From Zavarzinia aquatilis (GTDB lineage Bacteria > Pseudomonadota > Alphaproteobacteria > Zavarziniales > Zavarziniaceae): a stretch of DNA of 64,000 nucleotides. The stretch is taken from positions 1-64,000 of the forward strand of contig NZ_QGLE01000007.1 in the NCBI RefSeq assembly GCF_003173035.1, in the 5' to 3' direction. This document shows, in pieces, positions 1 through 7,812 of the stretch. Each line of letters opens with the position of its first letter. The stretch's first letter is position 1. The notes under the pieces were generated by a model. It worked only from the letters and a program-made list of their open reading frames with translations, had not been told where the DNA came from and ran no database searches. Both the position numbers and the translations under genes were made by a program.

Positions 1-121
1 CGACACCCTACAGACGGACAGGGTCATGGGGCGGGCTTCATCGGCTGGAGAGCGCCGGATTGAGGTCCATCCACCGTGCTCAATTTGCTCGGCGCGTGTG
101 CTCAATTTGCACGGCGCGCTA
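1..121. mobile_element. Possible insertion-sequence terminus (partial, runs off the window)
   Basis: No reading frame that I recognise lies here. Two copies of a 22-bp unit (76-97 and 98-119) sit exactly where the neighbouring VapC frame loses its family sequence. Read on the minus strand, the boundary begins 5'-TGTAGCGCGCC. IS21-family elements typically begin with TG and carry repeated motifs inside their ends. That fit is inference; no transposase is visible because the element would extend left of base 1. A simple rearrangement junction is the alternative. Confidence 0.35.
76..119. repeat. Tandem pair of 22-bp repeats
   Basis: Both copies read GTGCTCAATTTGC followed by T or A and CGGCGCG, then T or C at the end, so they differ at only two of 22 positions. 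The second copy supplies the premature stop codon and last codons of the truncated vapC. The repeats are best explained as binding repeats of a mobile-element end, but they could be a simple local duplication. Confidence 0.8.
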
Positions 122-407
122 CATTCATCGCCAGATCGCGCCTGATGGCCGCGGATTTTTCTGCCGCCACAGAATCCCACGGCAGGATGGCGGAGAGGCG
201 CGAGACGAAAGCCTCCACCAGCTTCGCGTGGCGGGGCGAGGCATGGCGCCCCACAGTGCCCAGCAGCATCTCGTAATAGGTGATGACCGATATGACGATG
301 CGGTGCTGCCGGTCCGCGGCCCGTTGCAACCGCTCGATCACGGAGGCCGGACGCTCGCGCATGAAGCACGAACAGATATTGGTATCGAGCATGTAGACGT
401 CGGGCAT
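102..407 (-). pseudogene. vapC: Truncated VapC-type PIN-domain toxin
   Basis: VapC toxins are PIN-fold Mg-dependent ribonucleases that cut tRNA or rRNA when not bound by VapB. This frame encodes 101 residues against about 130 usually. The N-terminal half is intact: the first acidic residue D8 lies in MLDTNI and E46 in ITYYEMLLG. The family sequence stops after AIRRDLAMN. The conserved segment that would supply the third catalytic Asp (normally near D-T-L-I-A-A-H) is replaced by VARRAN and a stop inside the 22-bp repeat. I therefore expect no nuclease activity. It lies 17 nt downstream of the VapB gene in the usual antitoxin-toxin order. It was probably broken by insertion or recombination at the left edge. 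Confidence 0.75.
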
Positions 408-424
408 TTTCGTCCTGCGCCTCC

Positions 425-679
425 TCAGCTCTCGCCCTCATCACTTTCATCGAGGGAAAACCGTCCCTCGTCGATAAGGTCGGGCCGCTGGACCAGAAAA
501 CCGGCATCGCCGCGCGGCTCGTCCTTCAGGGACAGCCCGTCGGGCCGGACCGGGCGCAGCAGGATCGCATCGCCCTGACGCTCGATGGTCAGCTCGCTCA
601 CGCCGTGGACCTCGAATTCCTTGGGCAGGCGGATCGCCTGATTACGGTTGTTGCGGAAAATGGACACGGTGCGCGGCAT
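425..679 (-). CDS. vapB: VapB-type antitoxin
   Basis: This 84-residue protein has the AbrB/SpoVT-like N-terminal swapped-hairpin domain typical of VapB. The pattern RTVSIFRNNRNQAIRLPKEFEV is followed by a beta strand ending ILLRPVRP. The acidic C-terminal tail (about residues 55-84, ending LDESDEGES) is the part that normally clamps the VapC active site. VapB normally binds VapC and represses its own promoter. Its partner toxin downstream is truncated, so this antitoxin looks orphaned. It could still autoregulate or bind other VapC proteins. The identification rests on the domain pattern and the gene order. Confidence 0.88.
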   Translation of the reverse strand: MPRTVSIFRNNRNQAIRLPKEFEVHGVSELTIERQGDAILLRPVRPDGLSLKDEPRGDAGFLVQRPDLIDEGRFSLDESDEGES

Positions 680-767
680 TTCGAGCCTTCAGGATGGCAT
701 GTCCGCTTAGCCTATGCCTGACATATGGCGATTCACGCCTCACCTTGCTCGCAGGGCTCGGACAATC

Positions 768-799
768 AAAAAACCCCGCCGGTCGCCCGGCGGGGTTTT
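768..799 (-). terminator. Intrinsic terminator of the aldehyde dehydrogenase gene
   Basis: A perfect 13-bp stem (770-782 with 787-799) encloses a 4-nt loop TCGC. The stem is AAAACCCCGCCGG and its complement, so each strand ends in T's. On the minus strand the stem is followed by a run of six T's. It lies 20 nt beyond the stop of the aldehyde dehydrogenase. It may also stop transcription approaching from the other side. Confidence 0.9.
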
Positions 800-819
800 C
801 TGTTCGGCCCGGGTCCGGC

Positions 820-2247
820 TCAGTCGCCGTAGCCGACGATGCCCTTGATCTCGAGGAAGTCGTGGATGCCCCAGTCGGCGTATTCGCGGCCATTGCCCGA
901 CTGCTTGTAACCGCCGAAGGGCGCGTGGGTGTCCCAGTCGGGGTAGTTGATGTTCACCGTGCCCGCCCGCAGTTCGCGCGCGACGGCGCGGGCGTGGTCG
1001 AGATCGGTCGAGGCGATATAGGCGGCAAGACCGTAGACCGTGTCATTCGCCTTCTCGATCGCCTCGGCCTCGCTGGCATAGGGCAGGATCGACAGCACCG
1101 GGCCGAAGATTTCCTCGCGCGAGATGGTCATCTCGTGCTGCACATTGCCGAACACCGTCGGCTTCACATAGTAGCCGCGGTTGAGACCGTCCGGCCGGCC
1201 GAGGCCGCCGGTGACCAGGGTCGCGCCCTCGTCGATGCCGGATTTGATCAGGCGCTGCACCTTGTCGAACTGCAGCTGCGAGACCAGGGGCCCCAGCACC
1301 GTGTCTTCCGCCAGCGGATCGCCGACCTTGTGGGTCTCCGCCGCCGCCCTGGCGATCTCCAGCGCCTCGGCGTGGCGCTCGGCCGGCACGAACATGCGGG
1401 TCGGCGCGTCGCACGACTGGCCCGAATTGCCGAAACAGCCACCCACGCCCGCCGTCACCGCCGCCTCGAGGTCGGCGTCCGGCAGGATGATGTTGGCCGA
1501 CTTGCCGCCCAGCTCCTGCGCCACGCGCTTCACCGTGTCCGCCGCCGACTTGGCGACGATGATGCCCGCCCTTGTCGAGCCGGTGAAGGAGACCATGTCG
1601 ATCCCCGGGTGCGAGGCCATGACCTGGCCGACATCCGGCCCGGTGCCGTTGACGAGGTTGAACACGCCCTTGGGGATGCCCGCCGCGTGCATGATCTCGG
1701 CGAAGACGATGCCCGAGATCGGCGCGATCTCCGACGGCTTCAGCACCATGGTGCAGCCCGTGGCGATGGCCGGCGCAACCTTGCACACGATCTGGTTCAG
1801 CGGCCAGTTCCACGGCGTGATCAGGCCGACGACGCCGATCGGCTCCATCACGATGCGGGTGGAACCCCGGGGATATTCGAAGGTGAATTCCTCCATCGCC
1901 TTGATGGTGGCTTCCATATGGACCTGACCGGCCCAGGCCTGCGCCGCGCGGGCGAAGGACAGCGGCGCGCCCATCTCCTCGGAGACCGCGCGGGCGATAT
2001 CCTCGTAACGCTCGTTGTAGATCTCGAGGATGCGCTTCAGCATCGCCAGGCGTTCCGCCTTCGGCGTCTTCGCGAAGGCGGGAAAGGCCGCGCGCGCGAC
2101 GGAAACGGCCCGGTCGACATCGGCGGCGGTGCCGACCGAAATCTTCGTATAGGCCTCCTCCGTCGCCGGATTGATCACGTCGAGCGTCGCCGGCACCAGC
2201 GGATCGACAAAGGCCCCGTCAATATAGAATTTCAGATGATTGGACAT
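820..2247 (-). CDS. NAD(P)+-dependent aldehyde dehydrogenase
   Basis: This 475-residue enzyme of the ALDH superfamily oxidises an aldehyde to a carboxylate with NAD(P)+. The PWNWP oxyanion/cofactor motif is at about 145-149 (N147). The general base E245 is in QELGGKS and the catalytic C279 in NSGQSCD. The C-terminal GGYKQSGNGRE motif is also present. Length is normal. I chose the ATG at 2247 because a GAGGGG ribosome-binding site precedes it and the protein then begins MSNHLKFYIDG; an upstream extension has no support. It stands alone with its own terminator. Substrate cannot be deduced, though the general type resembles ALDHs for small aliphatic or aromatic aldehydes. Confidence 0.92.
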   Translation of the reverse strand: MSNHLKFYIDGAFVDPLVPATLDVINPATEEAYTKISVGTAADVDRAVSVARAAFPAFAKTPKAERLAMLKRILEIYNERYEDIARAVSEEMGAPLSFARAAQAWAGQVHMEATIKAMEEFTFEYPRGSTRIVMEPIGVVGLITPWNWPLNQIVCKVAPAIATGCTMVLKPSEIAPISGIVFAEIMHAAGIPKGVFNLVNGTGPDVGQVMASHPGIDMVSFTGSTRAGIIVAKSAADTVKRVAQELGGKSANIILPDADLEAAVTAGVGGCFGNSGQSCDAPTRMFVPAERHAEALEIARAAAETHKVGDPLAEDTVLGPLVSQLQFDKVQRLIKSGIDEGATLVTGGLGRPDGLNRGYYVKPTVFGNVQHEMTISREEIFGPVLSILPYASEAEAIEKANDTVYGLAAYIASTDLDHARAVARELRAGTVNINYPDWDTHAPFGGYKQSGNGREYADWGIHDFLEIKGIVGYGD

Positions 2248-2387
2248 CAGGTTCCCCTCACGGCGCTGGGCAGGAAGCAAACTCTAGCCCGATTCGGGCA
2301 CAAGCCAAGCCACGTCCGCCACGATCCACGGGACCGTGGGGAGCGACAAAGCCGTTTGCGTCAAACCGTGCTTTGAGACGGCCTCAA

Positions 2388-2428
2388 GCGACGTCGCGCG
2401 ACCGCAAAGGTCAGGCGACGTCGCGCGA
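2388..2428. repeat. 14-bp direct repeat across the GNAT gene end
   Basis: GCGACGTCGCGCGA occurs at 2388-2401 and 2415-2428, 27 bp apart. Each copy contains the self-complementary GCGACGTCGC. The second copy encodes the last residues (SRDVA) of the acetyltransferase, so the first looks like a small duplication of the gene's 3' end. No function is evident. Confidence 0.8.
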
Positions 2429-2932
2429 ACGCTCGGCGGGGGGCAGCCACTTGCCGATCATGCCCGAGAGATTGTCGACCGCGCCGGGCACCAGCGCCCG
2501 GGCGAGAAAGCGTTTGCGGTCGACCCAGCCTGGCAACTCCAGCCGCTCGCAAGGCTCGCGCCGGAAACCGAACTTGACGTAATAGTCGAAGTCGCCGACC
2601 AGGATGACGATCCTGTGGCCCTTGCGCTGGGCATCGGCGAGACCGTGCCACATCAGGGCGGCGCCGATCCCCTCCCCCCGCCGCCGCGGATCGACCGCGA
2701 GCGGGCCGAGCAGGATCGCTTCGGTATGCCCGTTGATCAGGATCGGCCAGAAGCGCAGGGAGCCGACCAGTTCGCTGTGGTCATAGGCGACGAAACACAG
2801 CTCGGGCACCGGCGGCACGCCGTCGCGGAACTTGTAGACGGTCTTCGAGAACCGCTCGGGCCCGAAGGCGGTGTCGATCAGGGCTTCGATCGCGGGGCCG
2901 TCTTCCGGCCGTTCCAGCATCAGGGTGGTCAT
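2411..2932 (-). CDS. GNAT family N-acetyltransferase
   Basis: This 173-residue protein carries a single GNAT fold that transfers acetyl from acetyl-CoA to an amine. The acetyl-CoA binding segment is clear: LGPLAVDPRRRGEGIGAALM at about residues 67-86, matching the Q/RxxGxG/A pattern. It is followed by the DFDYYVKFGFR strand typical of YhbS-like members. The ATG at 2932 is preferred. The same frame stays open to 3142, but that extra N-terminus is proline-, arginine- and alanine-rich and has no GNAT character. No strong Shine-Dalgarno sequence precedes this start. The substrate is unknown. Confidence 0.85.
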   Translation of the reverse strand: MTTLMLERPEDGPAIEALIDTAFGPERFSKTVYKFRDGVPPVPELCFVAYDHSELVGSLRFWPILINGHTEAILLGPLAVDPRRRGEGIGAALMWHGLADAQRKGHRIVILVGDFDYYVKFGFRREPCERLELPGWVDRKRFLARALVPGAVDNLSGMIGKWLPPAERSRDVA

Positions 2933-3316
2933 TGTACTGCGCTGCCATGACTGGGGCGATGTCATGCCCCGAACATTTGTCACTCTCCGTACCGGGAAAC
3001 CGGCGCGGTCACCTATCGCCGGCGCGGCGTCAGGGTCAGGTCCTGACCGCGGGCGCGCGGGCGCTGGCCTGCAAGACCGGGCAAGGCCCCGGGCAGGCAC
3101 GGGCGTCGTCGTCGCAACAGCAGCAGCATCGTCATGGGCCATTTCCTAGCATAGCCGGGGCACAGACCCAAACGCCGATCCGCCCCCTTCGTTCCCCACG
3201 GTCAAGCGTTGCGAATGCGCAACTGTAGGACAAGCGTTGCCCCGCGATAAAGCATGGGCTTAGGTTTTGCTTCCGGAACCAAACAACGACAAGAGCGAGT
3301 CCGGCAGGGGGCTGAA
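2933..3316. other. 384-bp intergenic region with symmetric elements
   Basis: No convincing gene lies here. Visible elements are: a 15-bp palindrome GGTCAGG-T-CCTGACC (3034-3048); an inverted repeat TTGCG-AATG-CGCAA (3209-3222); and a 10-bp direct repeat CAAGCGTTGC at 3203-3212 and 3231-3240. The last two lie 76-114 nt upstream of the amidase and could be regulator sites. It must contain promoters for the divergent GNAT and amidase genes, but I cannot place them confidently. Confidence 0.5.
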
Positions 3317-4753
3317 ATGATCGGTATCGAAGATTACGAGGCAAAGGATGCGCTCGGCCTGGCCGAGCTGGTGGCACGAGGAGAAACCACGCCCGACAGA
3401 CTGCTGGATATCGCGCTGGCCCAGGTCGCGCGGCACAACCCGGCCATCAACGCGGTGATCGCCCTCAACGAGGCGGATGCCCGGCGCCAGATCGACCGGG
3501 GCCTGCCGCGCGGCCCCTTCACCGGCGTGCCGATGTTGATCAAGGACATGAACGCCCATGTCATGGGCTGGCCGCTGACCAACGGCAGCCGGCTTTACGA
3601 AGGCTATGTCTGCGATCACGACAGCACCCTGATCGAGCGCTATCGCCGGGCGGGCTTCGTGCTGTTCGGCCGCACCACGTCGCCGGAATTCGGCCTGACC
3701 TCGACCACCGAGAGCGTGCCTCATGGCATTACCCGCAATCCCTTCGACCTTTCACGCACCTCCGGCGGCTCGTCGGGCGGTGCATCGGCTGCGGTCGCGG
3801 CGGGCATCATCCCCCTCGCCCATGCCTCGGACGGCGGCGGCTCGATCCGCATCCCGGCCGCCTGCTGCGGCCTGTTCGGCCTGAAACCCAGCCGGGGCCG
3901 CGTCACCATGGCGCCCGACGCGGGCGAAGGCTGGGGCAGCATGTCGACCGTCCACGCCGTCAGCCGCAGCGTGCGCGACTCGGCAGCCCTGCTCGACGTC
4001 ACCAGCCAGCTCGCGCCGGGCGATCCCTACGCAGCCCCCGCGCCGGCCCGACCGCTGCTCTACGAAATCGGCGCGCCCGTGGGCCGGCTGCGCATTGCCC
4101 TGTGCCTTGGCGGCGTGAACCCGACCACCCTCGCCCCACCGGCGCTCGAGGCCATCGACCTCATGCGCCGGGTGCTGGCGGATCTCGGCCACGAGGTGAT
4201 CGAAGTGGCGGCCCTGCCGATCGACGGCTCGACCCTTGCCTCGGCCCAGCAATCCATCATCGCCGCCAATGTCGCGCGGGCGGTGGACCTCCGCCGCCAG
4301 GCGACCGGACGCGACGACGTGCCCGTCGAGCCGGTCACCGGCTTCCTGGCCGAAGGCGGGCGCGGATTGTCCGCGACGGCCTATCTCGACTGCATTGCCG
4401 CCATTCATCTCGTCGGGCGCCAGATGGCCGCCTTCCTCGACGACGGTCGCTTCGACCTGCTGCTGACGCCGCTGCTGCCCGACAGTCCGCCCGAGATCGG
4501 CGTGCTCTCCCTCAGCCCGGCCGACGTCGGCGCCTATGTGGCGGCGATCAGGCGCTACACCAGTTTCACCGGGTTGCAGAACATGACCGGCCAGCCGGCC
4601 ATGGCGATACCGGCCGGACTGGATGCCACCGGCCTGCCGCGCGCGGTTCAATTCGCGGCCCGCCTGGGCGATGAGGCCCTGCTCATCCGCCTCGCCGCCC
4701 AGATCGAGAAGGCCGCCCCCTGGGGCGACCTTCGTCCGTCATTTAAAGCCTAG
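3317..4753 (+). CDS. Amidase (amidase signature family)
   Basis: Amidase-signature enzymes hydrolyse carboxamides with a Ser-cisSer-Lys triad. All three residues are visible: K76 in MLIKDMN, S152 in TSGGSSGG and nucleophile S176 in DGGGSIRIP. The spacings of 76 and 24 residues match the family. Length is 478 residues, which is normal. The ATG at 3317 follows an AGGGGG ribosome-binding site; the frame is open further upstream, but that extension lacks family sequence. No GatB/GatC partner lies nearby, so this is more likely a catabolic amidase than the GatA subunit. It overlaps the convergent DUF445 gene by 15 nt. Substrate is unknown. Confidence 0.9.
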   Translation: MIGIEDYEAKDALGLAELVARGETTPDRLLDIALAQVARHNPAINAVIALNEADARRQIDRGLPRGPFTGVPMLIKDMNAHVMGWPLTNGSRLYEGYVCDHDSTLIERYRRAGFVLFGRTTSPEFGLTSTTESVPHGITRNPFDLSRTSGGSSGGASAAVAAGIIPLAHASDGGGSIRIPAACCGLFGLKPSRGRVTMAPDAGEGWGSMSTVHAVSRSVRDSAALLDVTSQLAPGDPYAAPAPARPLLYEIGAPVGRLRIALCLGGVNPTTLAPPALEAIDLMRRVLADLGHEVIEVAALPIDGSTLASAQQSIIAANVARAVDLRRQATGRDDVPVEPVTGFLAEGGRGLSATAYLDCIAAIHLVGRQMAAFLDDGRFDLLLTPLLPDSPPEIGVLSLSPADVGAYVAAIRRYTSFTGLQNMTGQPAMAIPAGLDATGLPRAVQFAARLGDEALLIRLAAQIEKAAPWGDLRPSFKA

Positions 4754-5974
4754 CAGCAGTTGCAGGGAGCCGGCCGCGAGGCCGGTGACCGCGCCCAGCA
4801 CCAGGAGGATCCACTCATCCTCCTGGAAGGCGGGCCGCAGCATGTCCTGGAACTCCTCGGTCGGCAGGGCGCGGATTTTTTCCGCGAGGCGGACCTGCAG
4901 CACTTTCGCCCGCTCGCGGTTGAATTTCGCGTCCTCCATCGGATCGAGGGCGAAGTCGGTCGACATCTCGGCGACCTTGCGCTTCATCGCGGCATAGCTT
5001 TCGGTGCCGAGGGTGAGCTGCATGGTCGCCCGCGCGACCGGGGATTCGAGAATCGGCATGATCCGGCGCTTCACGATGCCGCGGGTACGGCTGGAGTGCT
5101 TGCCAGTGATGATCTCCCGCGTGATCTGGCCGATGGTCAGCAATTCGTTCGCCGAGAGTTCGGCGAATTTCTCGGCGACCTCGTTCTGCCGTTTCAGGAA
5201 CACGCCCTGCAGCCGGAACGGCCCCAGTTTCACCGGATGCAGCGGGCGGAACACCATGGCGAGCGCAAGCCAGTTGGTAATCCAGCCCAGCGCGGCGGCA
5301 TAGGCCGGCAGCAGCCAATGGGCCGGCACGAACCAGAACAGCACCATCTGCAGACAGCCGAAGACGAGGCCGATCCAGAAGCTGACGTCGACGATGAACT
5401 TGAACTCCTTCGCGCCGACCTCCTGGAACATGCGCACCATCAGGCGCCGGTCGCCGGCCATCTGACGGACCACCATTTCGCGGACGTCGACCAGATTGTC
5501 GACGTCGGCCATGATTTCCATCATCAGCTCGATCATGACCTCGGGCAGTTTCTCGCGCACATGGTCGTAGACCCGGTTGCGCATGAGCCGGGGCAGGTTC
5601 TGCCACAGGACCTTGTTGTGCTCCTCCATCACCTCGTCGACGATGTCTTCGATCCGGCGCTCGATCGCATTGGCGACATAGGCCGCGATCAGCTCGGGAT
5701 TCATCTCGTTGAGGAAATCGCCGACCGTGCCGAGCTTGGTCAGGGTCTTGTCGACCACGATCCCCGCCATCTTCTCGGCCTTGCGCGGAATGATGCCCTG
5801 CCAGCCAAGGAACAGCGGCCGGTAACCGACGAAGTCGATGGGATAGAAGACCATCTTGATCGCCATCCAGACGTGACCCCAGGTCACGAAGGCGGCGACG
5901 ACGGGAATGGAAACGATCCCCCAGAAATCGGGATGCGCTTGGAACTCCTGCCAGGCGGCAGCGAGATCGGACAT
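4739..5974 (-). CDS. DUF445 family membrane protein
   Basis: This 411-residue protein matches the DUF445 pattern: a membrane segment near the N-terminus (about 15-35), then GWQGIIPRKAEKMAG. A long mostly helical charged region follows. Another hydrophobic pair lies near 190-240 (FWIGLVFGCLQMVLFWFVP and the following LPAYAAALGWITNWLALAMVF). A C-terminal hydrophobic helix (VLGAVTGLAAGSLQLLLG) ends the protein. The biochemical function of DUF445 proteins is not established. The ATG at 5974 has a GGAGAGG ribosome-binding site upstream. It is monocistronic here, convergent and overlapping with the amidase gene. Confidence 0.85.
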   Translation of the reverse strand: MSDLAAAWQEFQAHPDFWGIVSIPVVAAFVTWGHVWMAIKMVFYPIDFVGYRPLFLGWQGIIPRKAEKMAGIVVDKTLTKLGTVGDFLNEMNPELIAAYVANAIERRIEDIVDEVMEEHNKVLWQNLPRLMRNRVYDHVREKLPEVMIELMMEIMADVDNLVDVREMVVRQMAGDRRLMVRMFQEVGAKEFKFIVDVSFWIGLVFGCLQMVLFWFVPAHWLLPAYAAALGWITNWLALAMVFRPLHPVKLGPFRLQGVFLKRQNEVAEKFAELSANELLTIGQITREIITGKHSSRTRGIVKRRIMPILESPVARATMQLTLGTESYAAMKRKVAEMSTDFALDPMEDAKFNRERAKVLQVRLAEKIRALPTEEFQDMLRPAFQEDEWILLVLGAVTGLAAGSLQLLLGFK

Positions 5975-6061
5975 GAACGGCCTCTCCCCGGATTTTTTTC
6001 CGAAGCTAGTGCGCGGGCGGAAACCCCACAAGCGGGCGCTGCCCCCAATGCGGGGGCAGTG

Positions 6062-6910
6062 TCAGCGCTTGCGCCAGAGCGCCAGGAAATCGAGGATCGC
6101 CTGACGTCCCGCCGGACTTGCGAGCACGGCGTGCCCCTCGCCTTGTTCGAGCACGACGGAGAGGGCGTTGGGGCGCCCGGCCATGAACTCCCCGCAATCG
6201 CCCGACTGGCCGACCGCGACACCTTCGGCGTACCAGGGATCGTCCGAGGCGACGATGCTCAGCACCGGCTCCATCGGCGGCGATGACAGGCCGGCGACGA
6301 TGGGCGCGCCATGGCAGGTCCAGGCCGCGATGATGCGGCCCCGCAGATTGTCGCCACGATAGAGCGCGGCGGCGACCCCGCCCTCGCTGCCACCAAGGAC
6401 GAAGAGATCGCTGGAATCGGCCCAGGGCAGCCGCGCGATATTGTGGATGGCGTAGGACAGTTCCGTCAGGCGGAAATCGTAGACGAAGAGATTGAAGCCA
6501 CCACGCCCGGTGGCGACGTCGCATTGCAAGGGCCGATAGCGCCGCGCCATGGAATCGGGGGCGATGACGAGATAGCCCGCGGCGGCGAGGAACTTCAGGG
6601 TGGACAGGTCGCCGAGCCCGGTGCAGCCGTGCAGGTAGATGACGGTGGTCGGCGCCCGTTCCCATTTCGGCGGCTTGGCGATGACATCGGCCATACGGGC
6701 GAGGGTCACCTCCTCCCCCGGGCGAGAAGGCGGCAGGGCGACGACGGCCTGATACCAGGTCAGCTCGATATCCGACAGATTGGCGCCGCCATTCGCCTGG
6801 CCCGGCATGGCATCGCCCGACCGCCGCGACGAACAGGCGGCGACAAAAAGAACGAGGAACGTGGCGATCAGGACCGCTCCCCACCGGGGCGCAAGGCGCC
6901 GTTCGATCAT
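6062..6910 (-). CDS. Alpha/beta-hydrolase-like lipoprotein
   Basis: The protein is 282 residues long. It has a lipoprotein signal (hydrophobic 11-25, lipobox VAAC with C26), so it is probably anchored to a membrane in the periplasm. Alpha/beta-hydrolase landmarks follow: TVIYLHGCTG (oxyanion loop), VIAPDSMAR, the nucleophile elbow GGSEGG and a likely catalytic His in EGEGHAV. It resembles dienelactone-hydrolase-type enzymes but I do not recognise the exact family. Its ATG overlaps the ispE stop by one base (TGATG), so translation is probably coupled. A clear paralogue is at 52612-53415. The two share LHGC[ST]G, APxSxAR, G[GA]SEGG and a WTC segment. Substrate is unknown. Confidence 0.75.
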   Translation of the reverse strand: MIERRLAPRWGAVLIATFLVLFVAACSSRRSGDAMPGQANGGANLSDIELTWYQAVVALPPSRPGEEVTLARMADVIAKPPKWERAPTTVIYLHGCTGLGDLSTLKFLAAAGYLVIAPDSMARRYRPLQCDVATGRGGFNLFVYDFRLTELSYAIHNIARLPWADSSDLFVLGGSEGGVAAALYRGDNLRGRIIAAWTCHGAPIVAGLSSPPMEPVLSIVASDDPWYAEGVAVGQSGDCGEFMAGRPNALSVVLEQGEGHAVLASPAGRQAILDFLALWRKR

Positions 6911-7812
6911 CAAGGCTCCTCCCGCCCCTGCCACAGTCCCCCGCCGGCTACCCACCAGTCGGGCCGAGCCCCGCGGAGATGCAGCGCCGCGGATCGCGCG
7001 GCCGTCCGATCCGCGCACAGGCCGAAGCAGGTTGCACCGGAGCCGCTCATCCTCGCAAGCAGAACACCATCCGTCGCGCCGAGGGTCTCGATGATTTCCC
7101 CAATAACGGGACAGAGTTCGATGGCGGGCGACTGCAGATCGTTGCGCCGCGCGGCAAGGGCTGCGACCACATCGGCTGCATCGGCGGGAAGCTCGCTCAA
7201 GGGCTGCGCCGCTCCGAATCGCCCGGCAAGCGCACGGAACACCGCAGGCGTCGGCAGGCCCTGCCGCGGATTGACGAGGACGATGCCCATGTCCGCGAGG
7301 ACGGCCTCGCCCCGAACCGGCGTGACGACCTCGCCGATGCCCGTCATGTGCCGGGGCTGGCTGTCGAGACAGACCGGAACATCGGCGCCAAGGCCAAGGG
7401 CGATATCCTTCAGGACGGCATTGCCGAGATCGAGTGACCACAGGCGCCGCAGCAGGCGCAAGGCAGCCGCCGCGTCGGCGGAGCCACCGCCCAACCCCGC
7501 GGTCACCGGCAGATTCTTGTCGAGGCGAATGGCGGCGCCCAACTCGGCGCGTCCCGCCGCGTCCCGCAGAGCCCGCGCCGCGCGCAGTACGAGGTTGTCG
7601 CCGATGTCGCCATCGAGGGCGGCAGCGAACGGCCCACCGATTTCGAGACGAAGGCGGCCTTCCGCCAGCGGCTCGACCGCGACCCTGTCGCCGATATCGG
7701 CGAAGACGACCAGCGAATCGAGCAGATGGTAACCGTCGGCGCGCCGGCCGGTGACATGCAGATAGAGATTGACCTTGGCCGGGGCGAGACCGGCGAGCGC
7801 GTCAGTCTGCAC
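6910..7812 (-). CDS. ispE: 4-diphosphocytidyl-2-C-methyl-D-erythritol kinase
   Basis: IspE phosphorylates the 2-hydroxyl of CDP-methylerythritol with ATP in the MEP isoprenoid pathway. The 300-residue sequence has the N-terminal APAKVNLYLHVTGRRADGYH motif with the conserved K and D-G-Y-H. The GHMP-kinase ATP loop PVTAGLGGGSADAAA and a C-terminal LARMSGSGATCFGL motif are also present. The start is GTG at 7812, lying inside the end of the upstream TPR gene (11-nt overlap). Its stop overlaps the next gene's ATG. This gene therefore sits in the middle of a tightly coupled three-gene operon with two lipoproteins. It is essential in organisms that use the MEP pathway. Confidence 0.95.
   Translation of the reverse strand: MQTDALAGLAPAKVNLYLHVTGRRADGYHLLDSLVVFADIGDRVAVEPLAEGRLRLEIGGPFAAALDGDIGDNLVLRAARALRDAAGRAELGAAIRLDKNLPVTAGLGGGSADAAAALRLLRRLWSLDLGNAVLKDIALGLGADVPVCLDSQPRHMTGIGEVVTPVRGEAVLADMGIVLVNPRQGLPTPAVFRALAGRFGAAQPLSELPADAADVVAALAARRNDLQSPAIELCPVIGEIIETLGATDGVLLARMSGSGATCFGLCADRTAARSAALHLRGARPDWWVAGGGLWQGREEP

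Noticed and set aside
694-2376. Long plus-strand frame antisense to the aldehyde dehydrogenase
   Set aside because: Arg/His/Asp-rich shadow of a real GC-rich gene on the other strand.
3016-3135. A short minus-strand frame from the ATG at 3135 coding a peptide with four Leu then four Arg, resembling a leader peptide
   Set aside because: No amino-acid biosynthesis gene follows, and no terminator/antiterminator pair is visible before the GNAT gene.
2933-3142. Upstream extension of the GNAT frame to 3142
   Set aside because: The extra 70 residues are of shadow composition and lack any GNAT sequence; no ribosome-binding site supports it.
3317-4753. GatA subunit of the tRNA amidotransferase
   Set aside because: No GatB or GatC gene is adjacent and the sequence looks like a general amidase.
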